Below, piece after piece: positions 41,922 through 50,963 of a DNA stretch of 50,963 nucleotides; positions within the stretch are counted from its first letter, which is position 1, and each line of letters starts with the position of its first letter. The position numbers and the translations under genes are program-made. The notes beneath the pieces were generated by a model that saw only the letters and a list, made by a program, of their open reading frames with translations, did no database searches and had not been told where the DNA came from. Origin of the DNA: Christensenella sp. UBA3944 (GTDB lineage: Bacteria > Bacillota > Clostridia > Christensenellales > DTU072); contig DGDU01000051.1 in NCBI GenBank assembly GCA_002385605.1, positions 22,261 to 73,223 of the forward strand, in the 5' to 3' direction.

Positions 41922-41935
41922 TTGACCAAAGTCAA
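41922..41935. promoter_or_regulatory. Candidate operator upstream of the GH31 gene
   Basis: TTGACCAAAGTCAA: 5-bp inverted repeats around a 4-base centre, 68 bases before the ATG. Its left half could also be a -35 box, but no good -10 follows at 17 bases. Confidence 0.3.
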
Positions 41936-42003
41936 TAACTTTATATCCTTTGTATTGTTAATTAATGCTTTTTATGCTAAACTTATCCCGAGAGGTGATA
42001 GAT

Positions 42004-44145
42004 ATGAACGAAAGGCTTATCGCAAAGACTTCCCCGGCAGCCCCCAAAGAGGCTCAGATAATAATCGGAAGGACAAGAATTACCGTGCTTACGCCATCGC
42101 TTGTCAGGGTCGAGAATTCTAAGGACGGCGGCTTTCTGGATGCCGCAACCCAGATTGTGTGGTACCGTAACTTCACCTGCCCGTTCGAAACAAGCGAGGA
42201 CAAAAAAGGCATCACAATAACCACAAAGGACGCCGCTTTCCATTTCAACAAGCGGCGCAAAAAGATAGATTATGTCATACTCGGCGGCAAAAAAATAGCC
42301 GCGGACAACCGCAATAACCTAAAAGGCACGGCGCGCACGCTGGATATGTGCTTCAACAAAGTCCCCCTGCAAAAGGGCATTATTGGCGCAAACGGCGTAG
42401 CCGTAATGAAGGACGACTCCCTGATTCTTGGCGATAACGGCATGCCCGCGCCCCGCCCGCCCGTAAAGGATACCTATGTTTTCGCCTCCCTAAGCCCCGT
42501 CGAGGCGCTAAGGTCTTTCTTTGCCGTAACGGGCAGGCCTCCCCTCGTGCCCAGGTACTCCCTCGGCAACTGGTGGAGCAGATACTACGCCTACACTCAG
42601 GACGAGTATATCGCCCTTATGGATAAATTCGCAGCGAAGAACATCCCCTTTACCGTCGCAACCGTTGATATGGACTGGCATTGGGTAAATGTTTGCAAGG
42701 AATTCGGTTATAAGCCCATCGGCGAAAAGATATATGTCACCCCGGGCTGGACGGGCTACAGCTGGAACACAAAGCTCTTCCCCGACTACAAGAAGTTCCT
42801 CAAAGACCTTCACGACAGAAATTACAAGGTTACCCTCAACCTCCATCCCTCTTCGGGCGTAAGATGGTTCGAGGACGCCTACCCCGATATGTGCAAAGCG
42901 ATGGGCATGAACCCCGAAGAAAAAAAGACCGTCAGGTTCGACATCGCCGACCCCAAATTCATTAAGGCGTATTTCGAGATACTGCACGAGCCCTACGAAG
43001 ACGACGGCGTCGACTTCTGGTGGATAGACTGGCAGCAGGGCAAAAAATCCGCCCTCAAAGGGTTAGACCCCCTTTGGGCTCTCAACCACTACCACTACTT
43101 AAACAGCACCCGCGGCGGCAAAAAGCCCCTTATACTTTCCCGCTACTCGGGGTTAGGCAGCCACCGCTACCCCCTGGGCTTTTCGGGCGACACCTTTGTA
43201 AACTGGAATGTTCTCAACTTCCAGGTGTACTTCACCGTCAACGCAACCAACGCGGGTTACACCATGTGGTCGCACGACATCGGCGGGCATCACTTCGGCA
43301 AGCAAAAGGACGACGAGCTTTACCTTCGCTGGATACAATTCGGGGTGTTCAGCCCCATTCTCCGCCTGCACTCCACAAAAGTGGCGCTTAGCAAAGAACC
43401 CTGGAACCACCCGACTGTCGAAGATAAGGCTATTGGGTTTTTGCGCCTGAGGCATCGCCTCATCCCCTACATATACACCATGTGCAGGCGTACCTACGAC
43501 GAAGGGCGGGCGCTTATAGAGCCAATGTACTACAACCACACCGCCGCCCCCGAGGCGTACAAGTACAAAAACCAGTACTATTTCGGTACCGAACTCATTG
43601 TCTCCCCCGTAGTGTCCCCGATGGACAAAGAAACGGGCCTATCCAAAACCGAGATATGGCTGCCCGAGGGCACCTACACCAACATCTTCACGGGCGAAAA
43701 ACTTGGCGGCGGAAAGCATACCGTCTTTTCCACACTCAACGAAATACCCGTATTCGCAAAGGAAGGGGCAATTATCCCCTTAAGCAACGACGAAGGCAAC
43801 GGCTGCGGCAACCCCAAATCGCTTGAGCTTTTAATCTATAAAGGCGAAGGCGGCTTTACCCTGTACGAGGACGAAGACGACCTCTCCGCAGAGCAAGGCA
43901 ACTTCGTTACCACAAGATTCGAGCTAACCGATAAAGACGGGCAAACGGTGTTCACGATAAATCCCGCAAAAGGAAACCTCTCCCTCATTCCCGAAGAAAG
44001 GGAGATTACCGCCAACTTCGCCGACCTTAGCTTTACCCGAGCCGAAGTAAAATGCGGGGGCGAAAACATAGCTTTCAGGCGCGAGGGCAACAAGATAGTA
44101 TTCAGTTGCAAGAGCGCCTCGGGCGGGGTTATAATATTAAAGTAG
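42004..44145 (+). CDS. Glycoside hydrolase family 31 (alpha-glucosidase/xylosidase-like)
   Basis: 713 residues from ATG 42004 (GAGAGGTG upstream). The catalytic barrel contains DFWWIDWQQG, whose Asp is the expected nucleophile, and SHDIGGH downstream; the region RYSLGNWWSRYYAYTQDEY is also typical. A beta domain closes the protein (from about 560). No signal peptide, so it acts on imported oligosaccharides. The exact specificity is not readable; the WIDWQQ signature differs from the commoner WxDMNE of alpha-glucosidases. Confidence 0.9.
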   Translation: MNERLIAKTSPAAPKEAQIIIGRTRITVLTPSLVRVENSKDGGFLDAATQIVWYRNFTCPFETSEDKKGITITTKDAAFHFNKRRKKIDYVILGGKKIAADNRNNLKGTARTLDMCFNKVPLQKGIIGANGVAVMKDDSLILGDNGMPAPRPPVKDTYVFASLSPVEALRSFFAVTGRPPLVPRYSLGNWWSRYYAYTQDEYIALMDKFAAKNIPFTVATVDMDWHWVNVCKEFGYKPIGEKIYVTPGWTGYSWNTKLFPDYKKFLKDLHDRNYKVTLNLHPSSGVRWFEDAYPDMCKAMGMNPEEKKTVRFDIADPKFIKAYFEILHEPYEDDGVDFWWIDWQQGKKSALKGLDPLWALNHYHYLNSTRGGKKPLILSRYSGLGSHRYPLGFSGDTFVNWNVLNFQVYFTVNATNAGYTMWSHDIGGHHFGKQKDDELYLRWIQFGVFSPILRLHSTKVALSKEPWNHPTVEDKAIGFLRLRHRLIPYIYTMCRRTYDEGRALIEPMYYNHTAAPEAYKYKNQYYFGTELIVSPVVSPMDKETGLSKTEIWLPEGTYTNIFTGEKLGGGKHTVFSTLNEIPVFAKEGAIIPLSNDEGNGCGNPKSLELLIYKGEGGFTLYEDEDDLSAEQGNFVTTRFELTDKDGQTVFTINPAKGNLSLIPEEREITANFADLSFTRAEVKCGGENIAFRREGNKIVFSCKSASGGVIILK

Positions 44146-47100
44146 ATGCTTCCTAAAGTTTTCTCGTTAGAGAATATAGGCGGCGATCTTGCCGCCTTAA
44201 AAAATTCCATACACCAAAACAAAAACTGCTCGGTTTTTTTCGCGGCAGGCGCTTCACGCTGCCATATTTCCGCGGGATTAGATAAATTCTTCCTTTACAT
44301 CGCTCCCGACAGAATCTCCGCCCGCGCGGCAAGGGACTCTCTCGCCGAGTTTTGCGGCAGGGATGTTGCCCTGTTGTTAGAAAAAGACGATGTCCTTATT
44401 AACCTGCAAAGCTATGTTTCGGCTACCCTGTCCGAAAGAATGGGCGCCCTTACTTCTGTTTACAACAGAGAGGTTGCGGGAGCGGTAATCACCGCCGAGG
44501 GGATATGCCAATACTTCCCTAATGTTATAAGCTTCGGCGAAAGCCTCATAAAGATTAAGGCGGGCGACGAAATACCAATGGAAGAGCTTATCTCGAAGCT
44601 TGTCCTCGGGGGATACAGGCGCGAAGAGCTTACCGAGGCATCGGGCTCGTTTTCGGTAAGGGGCGACAGGCTGGATGTGTGGGCGGCGAACCTCGAGCTT
44701 CCCTTACGCATAGAGTTTTTCGGCGACACGATAGAAAGCCTGAGGCTGTTCGCGCCCGATTCGATGATAAGCGTGCGCGCGCTAAACGAAGCCATAATCA
44801 CGCCCCGCTCGGATATTCTCATATCGGGTGACAAAAAGGAAGAACTTCTTAAAAAGCTTCAGTTTGCCCGCCGCAACGCCAAGCAAAAAACAACCGAAAT
44901 CATAGACGACATCATACGCAAGTTAGAGATTAACCCCTCCGACCCCTCCCTAGTGTGGCTGATACCGTTTATGACGGATATGATGTCCACCATATTCGAC
45001 TATCTGCCGGGCGACGCGGTTATCGTATGGGACGAGATAAAAGCCATAGACGATAAAATAAGGCTTGCGCATAACGCCCATAACATAAGGCTTAAGACCT
45101 TTATAGAGGCGGGCGAGGCGCTTCCCGAGCATTCAAAAAGCCTGATGGCAATGGAGAAGGTTTACGGGCTTGCCAAAAAATTCACCCTGCTGGGCTTCCA
45201 GCAGATAACCTCGCAAAACCCCGTTTTCGAGCCCGACGCCCTATACAACATAAAGGCGATGCCCATGCCCCGATACAGCGTAAACATGCAGACGCTGGCT
45301 CAGGACGCGAACAACATAGCGCTGAGCGGCGGAAGGGTATATATCTTTACGGGCAACGACACCGCCGCCAAAGCGATATCCGACTTCCTTTTGGAAAACG
45401 GCATAGCTTCGCAAATATCCCCCGACGGCGAAGGCGCTTTAAGAGAAGTAATTATCGTCACTAAGCAGGTTTCAAGGGGCTTCAATTATCCCAAATACCA
45501 TTTAGCCGTTGTAGGCACCGACGAGATACTAAGAAAGGCTACCGCCAAAAAGAAATCGGCCGCGAGAAAGCGCCAGGCCTTCGTTATGCCCGTAAAGGGC
45601 GACTATGTCGTGCACGAAAAGCACGGCATAGGGCTTTCGGAAGGCGTTGTTTCGGTCGAAACAAGAAACGGCAAGCGTGACTATTATGTCGTGCTGTATA
45701 AGGGCGGCGACAGGCTGTATCTGCCCGTAGACCAGTTAGACAGTATAGAAAAGTACACGGGCGGGGGCACGCCCACCCTGCACCGCATAGGCGGCAAGGA
45801 GTTCGAGCGGGTAAAAGAGCGCGTTAAGTCCTCCATAAAAAAGATGGCGATAGACCTTGTCGCGCTTTACGAAAAACGCCTCAACATGAAGGGGCACAAA
45901 TACCAGCCCGACACCCCCTGGCAAAAGGAGCTTGAGGAAAGTTTCGAGTTCACCGAAACCGACGACCAGCTCATAGCCATATCCGAGATAAAAGAGGATA
46001 TGGAGAAGGGCAAGGTTATGGACAGGCTGCTTTGCGGCGATGTCGGCTTCGGCAAGACCGAGGTTGCCATCCGCGCTATATTCAAAACGGTTATGGAAGG
46101 GAAGCAAGCCGCTATCCTCTCCCCTACCACAATACTCTGCCAGCAGCACTACAACACCATAAAGCAAAGGTTCGCGCCTTTCGGCATAAAAATCGATATG
46201 CTCTCCCGCTTCGTGTCGCAGGAGTATATAAAAGAGGCGCTTAAGCGGATAGAAAAGGGCGAAACCAACGTAATAGTCGCCACGCACAGGATTTTAAGCA
46301 AGGATGTCGTTTTCCATGACCTTGGGCTTCTTGTCCTGGACGAAGAGCAGCGCTTCGGCGTCGAGCACAAGGAAAAAATCAAAGTCCTCAAAAACAATGT
46401 AAATGTGCTCGCCCTCTCGGCGACCCCCATCCCCCGCACCCTGCATATGGCGCTTTCGGGTATCAGGGATATCTCGACGCTCGAAACACCGCCCGTAAAC
46501 CGCCTGCCCGTCGAAACCTATGTTGTGGAGTACAGCGACACCCTCGTGCAGGACGCCGTAAGGCGGGAGCTCGCCCGGAACGGGCAGGTTTTCATACTTT
46601 ACAACCGTGTTACTGGCATCGAGAACTTCTATAACCATATAGTGGATATCCTCGACGACAACGCCAGGGTAATATACGCCCATGGGCAGATGGCCACCCA
46701 TGAGCTTGAGGAAAAAATCCGCGCCTTCTACGAAAAGGAAGCCAATGTGCTTATATGCACAACCATTATAGAAAACGGCATAGACCTTCCCGACGCCAAC
46801 ACCCTTATTGTTATAGACAGCGACATGCTGGGCCTTGCCGAGATGTATCAGCTCCGTGGCAGGGTTGGCAGAAGCCACAACCTCGCCTACGCCTACTTTA
46901 CGGTAAGGGAAAGCAAAGTCCTCACCGAAAACGCCGTCAAACGCTTAGACGCCATAATGGGCTTTACCGAGCTTGGCAGCGGCTTCAAGGTCGCCATGCA
47001 GGACCTCGAGATAAGGGGCGCGGGCAACATTCTGGGGCGCGAGCAGCACGGCAATATGGAAAAGGTGGGCTACGATATGTATGTAAAACTGCTCGCCGAA

Positions 47101-47592
47101 ACGGTGGGCGAACTAAAGGGCGAAGCGCTCAAGCCGCGCAAGGAAATAGAAATTTCGGCGGACGGCGATGTATCCCTGCCCAAAGAATACATCACCGATT
47201 CCGAGCGGCGTGTTAAATTCTATAAGGGCGTATCCCTTCTCTCTTCTCTTGAAGAAAAGAAAGAGCTTATCGACGAAATCACCGACATTTACGGCAAGCC
47301 GCCCGAGAGCGTAAAACTCCTTATAACCATAGGCCTTGTAAAGAATCTCGCTCAGAATATAGACGCAAAGCGCATCGTGGCAACACATGAAGGCTTAGCC
47401 ATATACTTCCACGACAACGGGCTATATAAGAATGAAAGAGTGTTCAAGGCGCTGTCCGAGTTCGCAAACTCCGCTGTCCTATCGCCTTCCGACCCGCCCC
47501 TCATCATCTTCGACAACAAAAGAAAAACCCCCGCCCAAAGGCTGGAGTTGCTCGAAAGCTTTTTGCTGAAAGCGGCCGAAGGGGCAAACTAA
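44146..47592 (+). CDS. mfd: Transcription-repair coupling factor
   Basis: 1148 residues, full length. N-terminal UvrB-like damage-handover region; RNA polymerase-interacting domain near YVVHEKHGIGL (about 480-550); helicase/translocase with Walker A GDVGFGKTE, DEEQ box LDEEQRFG and SATPIPRT; the later motif QLRGRVGRS; and a C-terminal regulatory domain. It removes stalled RNA polymerase and recruits nucleotide excision repair. The ATG directly abuts the GH31 stop with no gap and no strong ribosome site, implying coupling or a start slightly within. Confidence 0.95.
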   Translation: MLPKVFSLENIGGDLAALKNSIHQNKNCSVFFAAGASRCHISAGLDKFFLYIAPDRISARAARDSLAEFCGRDVALLLEKDDVLINLQSYVSATLSERMGALTSVYNREVAGAVITAEGICQYFPNVISFGESLIKIKAGDEIPMEELISKLVLGGYRREELTEASGSFSVRGDRLDVWAANLELPLRIEFFGDTIESLRLFAPDSMISVRALNEAIITPRSDILISGDKKEELLKKLQFARRNAKQKTTEIIDDIIRKLEINPSDPSLVWLIPFMTDMMSTIFDYLPGDAVIVWDEIKAIDDKIRLAHNAHNIRLKTFIEAGEALPEHSKSLMAMEKVYGLAKKFTLLGFQQITSQNPVFEPDALYNIKAMPMPRYSVNMQTLAQDANNIALSGGRVYIFTGNDTAAKAISDFLLENGIASQISPDGEGALREVIIVTKQVSRGFNYPKYHLAVVGTDEILRKATAKKKSAARKRQAFVMPVKGDYVVHEKHGIGLSEGVVSVETRNGKRDYYVVLYKGGDRLYLPVDQLDSIEKYTGGGTPTLHRIGGKEFERVKERVKSSIKKMAIDLVALYEKRLNMKGHKYQPDTPWQKELEESFEFTETDDQLIAISEIKEDMEKGKVMDRLLCGDVGFGKTEVAIRAIFKTVMEGKQAAILSPTTILCQQHYNTIKQRFAPFGIKIDMLSRFVSQEYIKEALKRIEKGETNVIVATHRILSKDVVFHDLGLLVLDEEQRFGVEHKEKIKVLKNNVNVLALSATPIPRTLHMALSGIRDISTLETPPVNRLPVETYVVEYSDTLVQDAVRRELARNGQVFILYNRVTGIENFYNHIVDILDDNARVIYAHGQMATHELEEKIRAFYEKEANVLICTTIIENGIDLPDANTLIVIDSDMLGLAEMYQLRGRVGRSHNLAYAYFTVRESKVLTENAVKRLDAIMGFTELGSGFKVAMQDLEIRGAGNILGREQHGNMEKVGYDMYVKLLAETVGELKGEALKPRKEIEISADGDVSLPKEYITDSERRVKFYKGVSLLSSLEEKKELIDEITDIYGKPPESVKLLITIGLVKNLAQNIDAKRIVATHEGLAIYFHDNGLYKNERVFKALSEFANSAVLSPSDPPLIIFDNKRKTPAQRLELLESFLLKAAEGAN

Positions 47593-47615
47593 ATATACCA
47601 AATCCTATTAAACAA

Positions 47616-47642
47616 AAGCGGCTTCTTATCCCGAAGCCGCTT
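47616..47642. terminator. Bidirectional terminator between mfd and the PLC-like gene
   Basis: AAGCGGCTTC/GAAGCCGCTT, a 10-bp stem with a 7-base loop and T-rich tail on the plus strand. Confidence 0.85.
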
Positions 47643-47646
47643 CTTT

Positions 47647-48573
47647 TTATGGCTTTATGTTCGTTACGCCCTCGTAGTTTATCTTGAAAGCCTCATAGCC
47701 TCCCATGGGCTCCAGATCGCCGTCCTTTTTAATAGCCTCATAAAACTTCACGGCATAATCCACGGCAATCTCTTTGGATTTTTCCAGCAACTCGGGGAAG
47801 GAAAGGTTTATCGTTTCGTCCATATCCCTCACCTTGCGGAAGGGCTTATGCGAGAAATTAAGATAATCTATCTCTCCGTAGCCGTACGGCGGGCGCATGG
47901 AGGTGGTTAGCTTGCGGGCATGCAGGACTTTCTCCTCGAGAAATTTAAATATCCTTTTCTTAATGCCCGTGCGGTCGAAGGCAACCCGCGCGAAAAACCT
48001 CGTGACTTTTACGGCAAGCTTAATCTTAAACTTGCTTACATCAAGCCCGACAATTTTATTAACCGCGCCCACATAAAAGTTGGCTATCGCCTCGTTTGTC
48101 TTTGCCGAGGTTCTCAGGTCTTTAGCGGGCTTGTACCAGCGGTCTTTAATAAGCTCCCTTGCCGTGTATTCGTCGAAAGCGAGCTCGATATGCCCGTGAA
48201 CATGGGGCTTATCCAAAAGCTCAAGGTCTTTCACGAAGCCTTCCTCGCAGAAAAACCACACATAAGGATGGATATTGAAGTCGGCAACATAGTGGCACAT
48301 AAGCCCCATGGCGTAGCTAATCTCACGCTCGTCTTTTACCTCGCAAAGGCGCTTCGCAATCGACCGGAAGGTTTCGTAAACCCTGCATGTCTGCATAATG
48401 TTTGTGTACCTTTTGGCGGGGTCGCCTATCTCGCGAAGTGCAAAAAGGAAGTCGGGCCCTATCGTGCCGTATAAAAAAGCGTCGATATATTTCTCGCAAA
48501 TCTGTTTAATCTCGGCGGGAAGCTCTTTAAGCACCTCCTTGCCGAAATAAATATGCGCTACCATATTGGGCAT
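47647..48573 (-). CDS. Zinc-dependent phospholipase C-like protein
   Basis: 308 residues. It starts PNMVAHIYFGKEVL and has GPDFLFALREIGDP and MCHYVADFNIHPYVWF, the spaced His/Asp residues typical of the zinc-dependent phospholipase C/P1-nuclease-like fold (PF00882). There is no signal peptide, so it is probably intracellular, and its substrate is unknown. AGAGGTGG precedes the ATG. It lies 44 bases after iolG on the same strand. Confidence 0.8.
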   Translation of the reverse strand: MPNMVAHIYFGKEVLKELPAEIKQICEKYIDAFLYGTIGPDFLFALREIGDPAKRYTNIMQTCRVYETFRSIAKRLCEVKDEREISYAMGLMCHYVADFNIHPYVWFFCEEGFVKDLELLDKPHVHGHIELAFDEYTARELIKDRWYKPAKDLRTSAKTNEAIANFYVGAVNKIVGLDVSKFKIKLAVKVTRFFARVAFDRTGIKKRIFKFLEEKVLHARKLTTSMRPPYGYGEIDYLNFSHKPFRKVRDMDETINLSFPELLEKSKEIAVDYAVKFYEAIKKDGDLEPMGGYEAFKINYEGVTNIKP

Positions 48574-48617
48574 ACAGCCACCTCTTTTGTCTTATTTTTT
48601 TGCCGCGGCTAAGGGCA

Positions 48618-49643
48618 TTATAACCCGAATTCTGCCGCTATCTCGGCAACCTTTACGGGGCGGTTTTCGGCAATCGAAAGCTTAGCGGCAAGGCCGATAA
48701 GCACGGGCTTAAGCCCGTCTATTACATTAACCTCAACTTCCTTATCCTTCAAAACGGCGTCGATAAAGGATGTAATCTCGTCTGCGTAAGCCTGCATATA
48801 CCTCTCTAGGAAGAAGTGCTTGGGCTTCTCGGCGATAACGCCCTCGGCGCAGCTTACGACGGCGGTCGAGTCGGTGTCGTTTTCGATAGCGACCTGCCCG
48901 AGGCTTCCGAACGCCTCAACCCTCTGGTCGTAGCCGTAGGATGCCCTGCGGCAGTTGTCTATAACGGCGAGCGCGCCGTTGGAAAGCTTCATAGTTATGA
49001 TGGCGGTGTCGATGTCGCCTGCCTCGCCTATCGCTTTGTCCACGAGGACGCCGCCCACGGCATAAACTTCCTCTACCTCGGCGCCCGACATAAACCTTAC
49101 CATGTCGAAATCATGGATGGTCATATCGAGGAATATGCCGCCCGAAACCTTTATGTAGGACACGGGAGGCGGGGCGGGGTCGCGGGAAGTAATCTTTAAT
49201 ACATTAAGCTCGCCTATCTTGCCCGCTTTAACGGCCTCTCTCGCCGCCCTGAAGTTGTGATCGAAGCGGCGGTTAAAGCCAACCTGATACTTTACATTGC
49301 TGCCCTTAAGGGCGTCCATGACCTCTTTAATCTTGTTTACATCGTGGTCGATGGGCTTTTCGCAGAAGATGTGCTTGCCCGCCGCAATCGCCTCCAAAGA
49401 TATCTTGCTGTGGGTATCCGTCGACGAGCAAATGAGGACTATCGAGATCTCTTTATCCTCGAGAATCTTTTTGTAATCGTCATAAACCTCGGCTATGCCC
49501 AAAGATTTTGCCCAGGCCTTTGTCTCTTCGTTGATGAAGGGATCGGCTATCGCCTTTACCTCGGCGCCCTTTACATAGCGGGTGATGGACTCGGTATGCA
49601 CCTTGCCTATTCTGCCAGCTCCAATAATACCTATCTTAACCAT
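48618..49643 (-). CDS. iolG: Inositol 2-dehydrogenase (Gfo/Idh/MocA family)
   Basis: 341 residues. Rossmann motif GIIGAGRIGKVH, the EKPIDHD strand with catalytic-region Lys, and GGIFLDMTIHDFDMVRFM carrying the Asp/His pair. It oxidises myo-inositol to 2-keto-myo-inositol with NAD+. Position next to iolE and iolD makes this substrate more likely than other sugars handled by the family. Confidence 0.9.
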   Translation of the reverse strand: MVKIGIIGAGRIGKVHTESITRYVKGAEVKAIADPFINEETKAWAKSLGIAEVYDDYKKILEDKEISIVLICSSTDTHSKISLEAIAAGKHIFCEKPIDHDVNKIKEVMDALKGSNVKYQVGFNRRFDHNFRAAREAVKAGKIGELNVLKITSRDPAPPPVSYIKVSGGIFLDMTIHDFDMVRFMSGAEVEEVYAVGGVLVDKAIGEAGDIDTAIITMKLSNGALAVIDNCRRASYGYDQRVEAFGSLGQVAIENDTDSTAVVSCAEGVIAEKPKHFFLERYMQAYADEITSFIDAVLKDKEVEVNVIDGLKPVLIGLAAKLSIAENRPVKVAEIAAEFGL

Positions 49644-49657
49644 AAGTTACTCCTTCC

Positions 49658-50554
49658 CTAGATTTTAGCTATTTTTTTGATGTATTTGCGCGCTTTTATA
49701 GCGTACTCTAACGGATTTGCCTTGGCTGGGTCTTGTTCTGCCTCTACAAGAAGCCAGCCCTTGTATCCCGCTTTACCGAGAGCCTCGATGATAGGCACGA
49801 AATCTATCGCGCCGTCGCCGGGAACGGTGAAGGTGCCAAGCCTTACGCCCTGCAAAAAGGACAAATGCTCTGCCTTAACCTTGGCGACAACCTCGGGGCG
49901 GATATCCTTAAGATGGACATGCTTTATGCGGGAGGCGTATTTGTTAAGGACGGACATGTAATTTTCTCCGCAGTAGGCAAGATGCCCGCTGTCGAAAAGA
50001 AGAAATACAAGGGAGGGGTCGGTGCCTTCCATCATGCGGTCTATCTCGGCTTCTGTCTGCACGACGGTGCCCATGTGGTGATGGAATGTCATCGTTATGC
50101 CGTACTCTTTCGCGACGGCGCCCAGCTTGTTAAGCCCTTCGTTAAGGGTCTTCCACTCGGCGTCGTTAAGAACATACTTTTTCTCGAAGACGGGGGTTTC
50201 CATCTGCCCCTGGATGCTGTAGCTTTGCTCGCTCACGCCGATAATCCCGGCGCCCACGGCTTTAAGGAATTTGCACTTTTTGCGGAATTCCTTCTCCACC
50301 TTCTCGTAGGGCTCGGTGAGAAGGAAGGTAGAAAACCAACTGTTGGCGATTTTCAGCTTGCGAAGCTTCAAGGCCTTTTTGAGGTCTTTGGGCTTTTTGG
50401 GGTACTTGTTGCCTATCTCGCACCCCTTGTAACCCGCGAGAGCCATTTCGCTTACGCATTGCTCGAAGGTGTTTTCGGCTCCCAGATCGGGCATGTCGTC
50501 GTTTGTCCACGCTATGGGCGCTATGCCCAGCTTGATGTTTTTCTTGTCCAGCAT
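49658..50554 (-). CDS. iolE: Myo-inosose-2 dehydratase
   Basis: 298 residues, a TIM barrel beginning LGIAPIAWTNDDMPDLG, characteristic of IolE, with metal ligands in LFDSGHLAYCG, KHVHLKDIRP and the C-terminal LLVEAEQDP segment. It dehydrates 2-keto-myo-inositol to the trihydroxycyclohexanedione cleaved by IolD, whose gene ends 13 bases upstream. Confidence 0.94.
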   Translation of the reverse strand: MLDKKNIKLGIAPIAWTNDDMPDLGAENTFEQCVSEMALAGYKGCEIGNKYPKKPKDLKKALKLRKLKIANSWFSTFLLTEPYEKVEKEFRKKCKFLKAVGAGIIGVSEQSYSIQGQMETPVFEKKYVLNDAEWKTLNEGLNKLGAVAKEYGITMTFHHHMGTVVQTEAEIDRMMEGTDPSLVFLLFDSGHLAYCGENYMSVLNKYASRIKHVHLKDIRPEVVAKVKAEHLSFLQGVRLGTFTVPGDGAIDFVPIIEALGKAGYKGWLLVEAEQDPAKANPLEYAIKARKYIKKIAKI

Positions 50555-50567
50555 AAAAATTTCTCCG

Positions 50568-50963
50568 TTAGTCCTCTTTTATATGGTTTATTTGGTCCTC
50601 AAGGGCCAGTTTTTGCTTTTCGTTGCGGGGGTTGCGCGAAACGCCGCATTGCCACCAGCCGCCTTCGTAGCCGTCCGTCATCGTCTTGGGCAGAACCTTT
50701 ATGTCTATAAGCGTGGGGCGGGTCTCTTTCAAAGACGCTTTAATCGCTTCCTCAAGCTCCCCGGGTGTCTTCGCTGTATACGCCGCGAAGCCGTACGAGC
50801 GGGCGTTCATGGCAAAATCGATGGGCACATATTCGGTGTCGGCTTTTGCGCCGTAACGGAACTCGGTGGCAAAGCTGTCTATGCCCTTGCCCATCTGCAG
50901 GTTGTTTATGCAGCCGAAGCCGCCGTTATCAAACAACATGATATTAATCTTTATCCCTTCCTG
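50568..50963 (-). CDS. iolD: Trihydroxycyclohexanedione hydrolase, C-terminal part (cut by window edge)
   Basis: 131 C-terminal residues; the frame runs off the right end. It contains INIMLFDNGGFGCINNLQMG, the ThDP-domain segment of IolD, then TEFRYGAKADTEYVPIDFA and a terminal segment with DGYEGGWWQCGV. The full enzyme hydrolyses the cyclohexanedione ring in myo-inositol catabolism. It is upstream of iolE and iolG in the same direction. Confidence 0.9.
   Translation of the reverse strand, partial: QEGIKINIMLFDNGGFGCINNLQMGKGIDSFATEFRYGAKADTEYVPIDFAMNARSYGFAAYTAKTPGELEEAIKASLKETRPTLIDIKVLPKTMTDGYEGGWWQCGVSRNPRNEKQKLALEDQINHIKED

Overview
The window is about 51 kb of densely packed, moderately GC-balanced chromosome from a strict or near-strict anaerobe. 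It looks like an uncultured member of the Firmicutes (Clostridia or a Christensenellales-like lineage), but the sequence does not fix the genus. The signs are AGGAGG-type ribosome sites, TTGACA/TATAAT promoters, a T-box riboswitch, class III ribonucleotide reductase (nrdD/nrdG), an anaerobic sulfatase-maturating enzyme, and an oxygen/peroxide-coping set without haem enzymes (flavodiiron protein, rubredoxin, superoxide reductase, ferredoxin:thioredoxin reductase). No rRNA, tRNA, CRISPR array, insertion sequence or phage gene was seen.

Layout: 1-1548 is the 3' part of a GPH-type sugar symporter. 1633-12503 (minus) is a nine-gene branched-chain amino acid operon, ilvB-ilvN-ilvC-ilvD-leuA-cimA-leuC-leuD-leuB. 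It is preceded at 12535-12755 by a promoter, a 33-codon leader peptide very rich in Ile/Val/Leu, and mutually exclusive hairpins, which together make a ribosome-mediated attenuator. 12792-15772 is a redox island: a tiny ferredoxin:thioredoxin reductase catalytic subunit and a thioredoxin transcribed divergently, with two TGTGA-N6-TCACA palindromes placed symmetrically at about -41.5 of each promoter; then a Crp/Fnr regulator, a flavodiiron protein and a rubredoxin. 15884-17609 carries three poorly characterised envelope-type genes. 17746-22066 is a three-gene operon: FAD oxidoreductase, membrane sulfatase, sulfatase-maturing radical SAM enzyme. 22208-24736 encodes a fusion of a sugar-isomerase-like TIM barrel with an acyl-CoA synthetase, placed directly behind a T-box whose best specifier reading is CUC (Leu).

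25158-29156 holds nrdG (+) converging on nrdD-trxB (-). NrdD carries a C-terminal glutaredoxin-like domain, and NrdR-type boxes lie upstream of a consensus promoter. 29654-30028 is an ACT-domain protein. 30415-39961 is a nucleoside uptake and catabolism operon: deoC, deoD, deoB, cdd, a BMP lipoprotein, ABC ATPase, two permeases, pyrimidine-nucleoside phosphorylase, and finally an unrecognised 54-residue protein. Then come an esterase, a superoxide reductase, a zinc-ribbon protein, a GH31 glycosidase abutting mfd, a zinc-dependent phospholipase C-like protein, and inositol genes iolG, iolE and the C-terminal end of iolD at the right edge.

How they fit: the ilv/leu operon makes Val, Leu and (through citramalate) Ile, and senses charged tRNA by leader translation. 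The T-box gene may tie an acyl-CoA synthetase to the same amino-acid economy. The redox genes deliver electrons from ferredoxin or NAD(P)H to thioredoxin and to O2/NO/superoxide detoxification. The nrd set makes dNTPs anaerobically while the deo operon recycles imported nucleosides.
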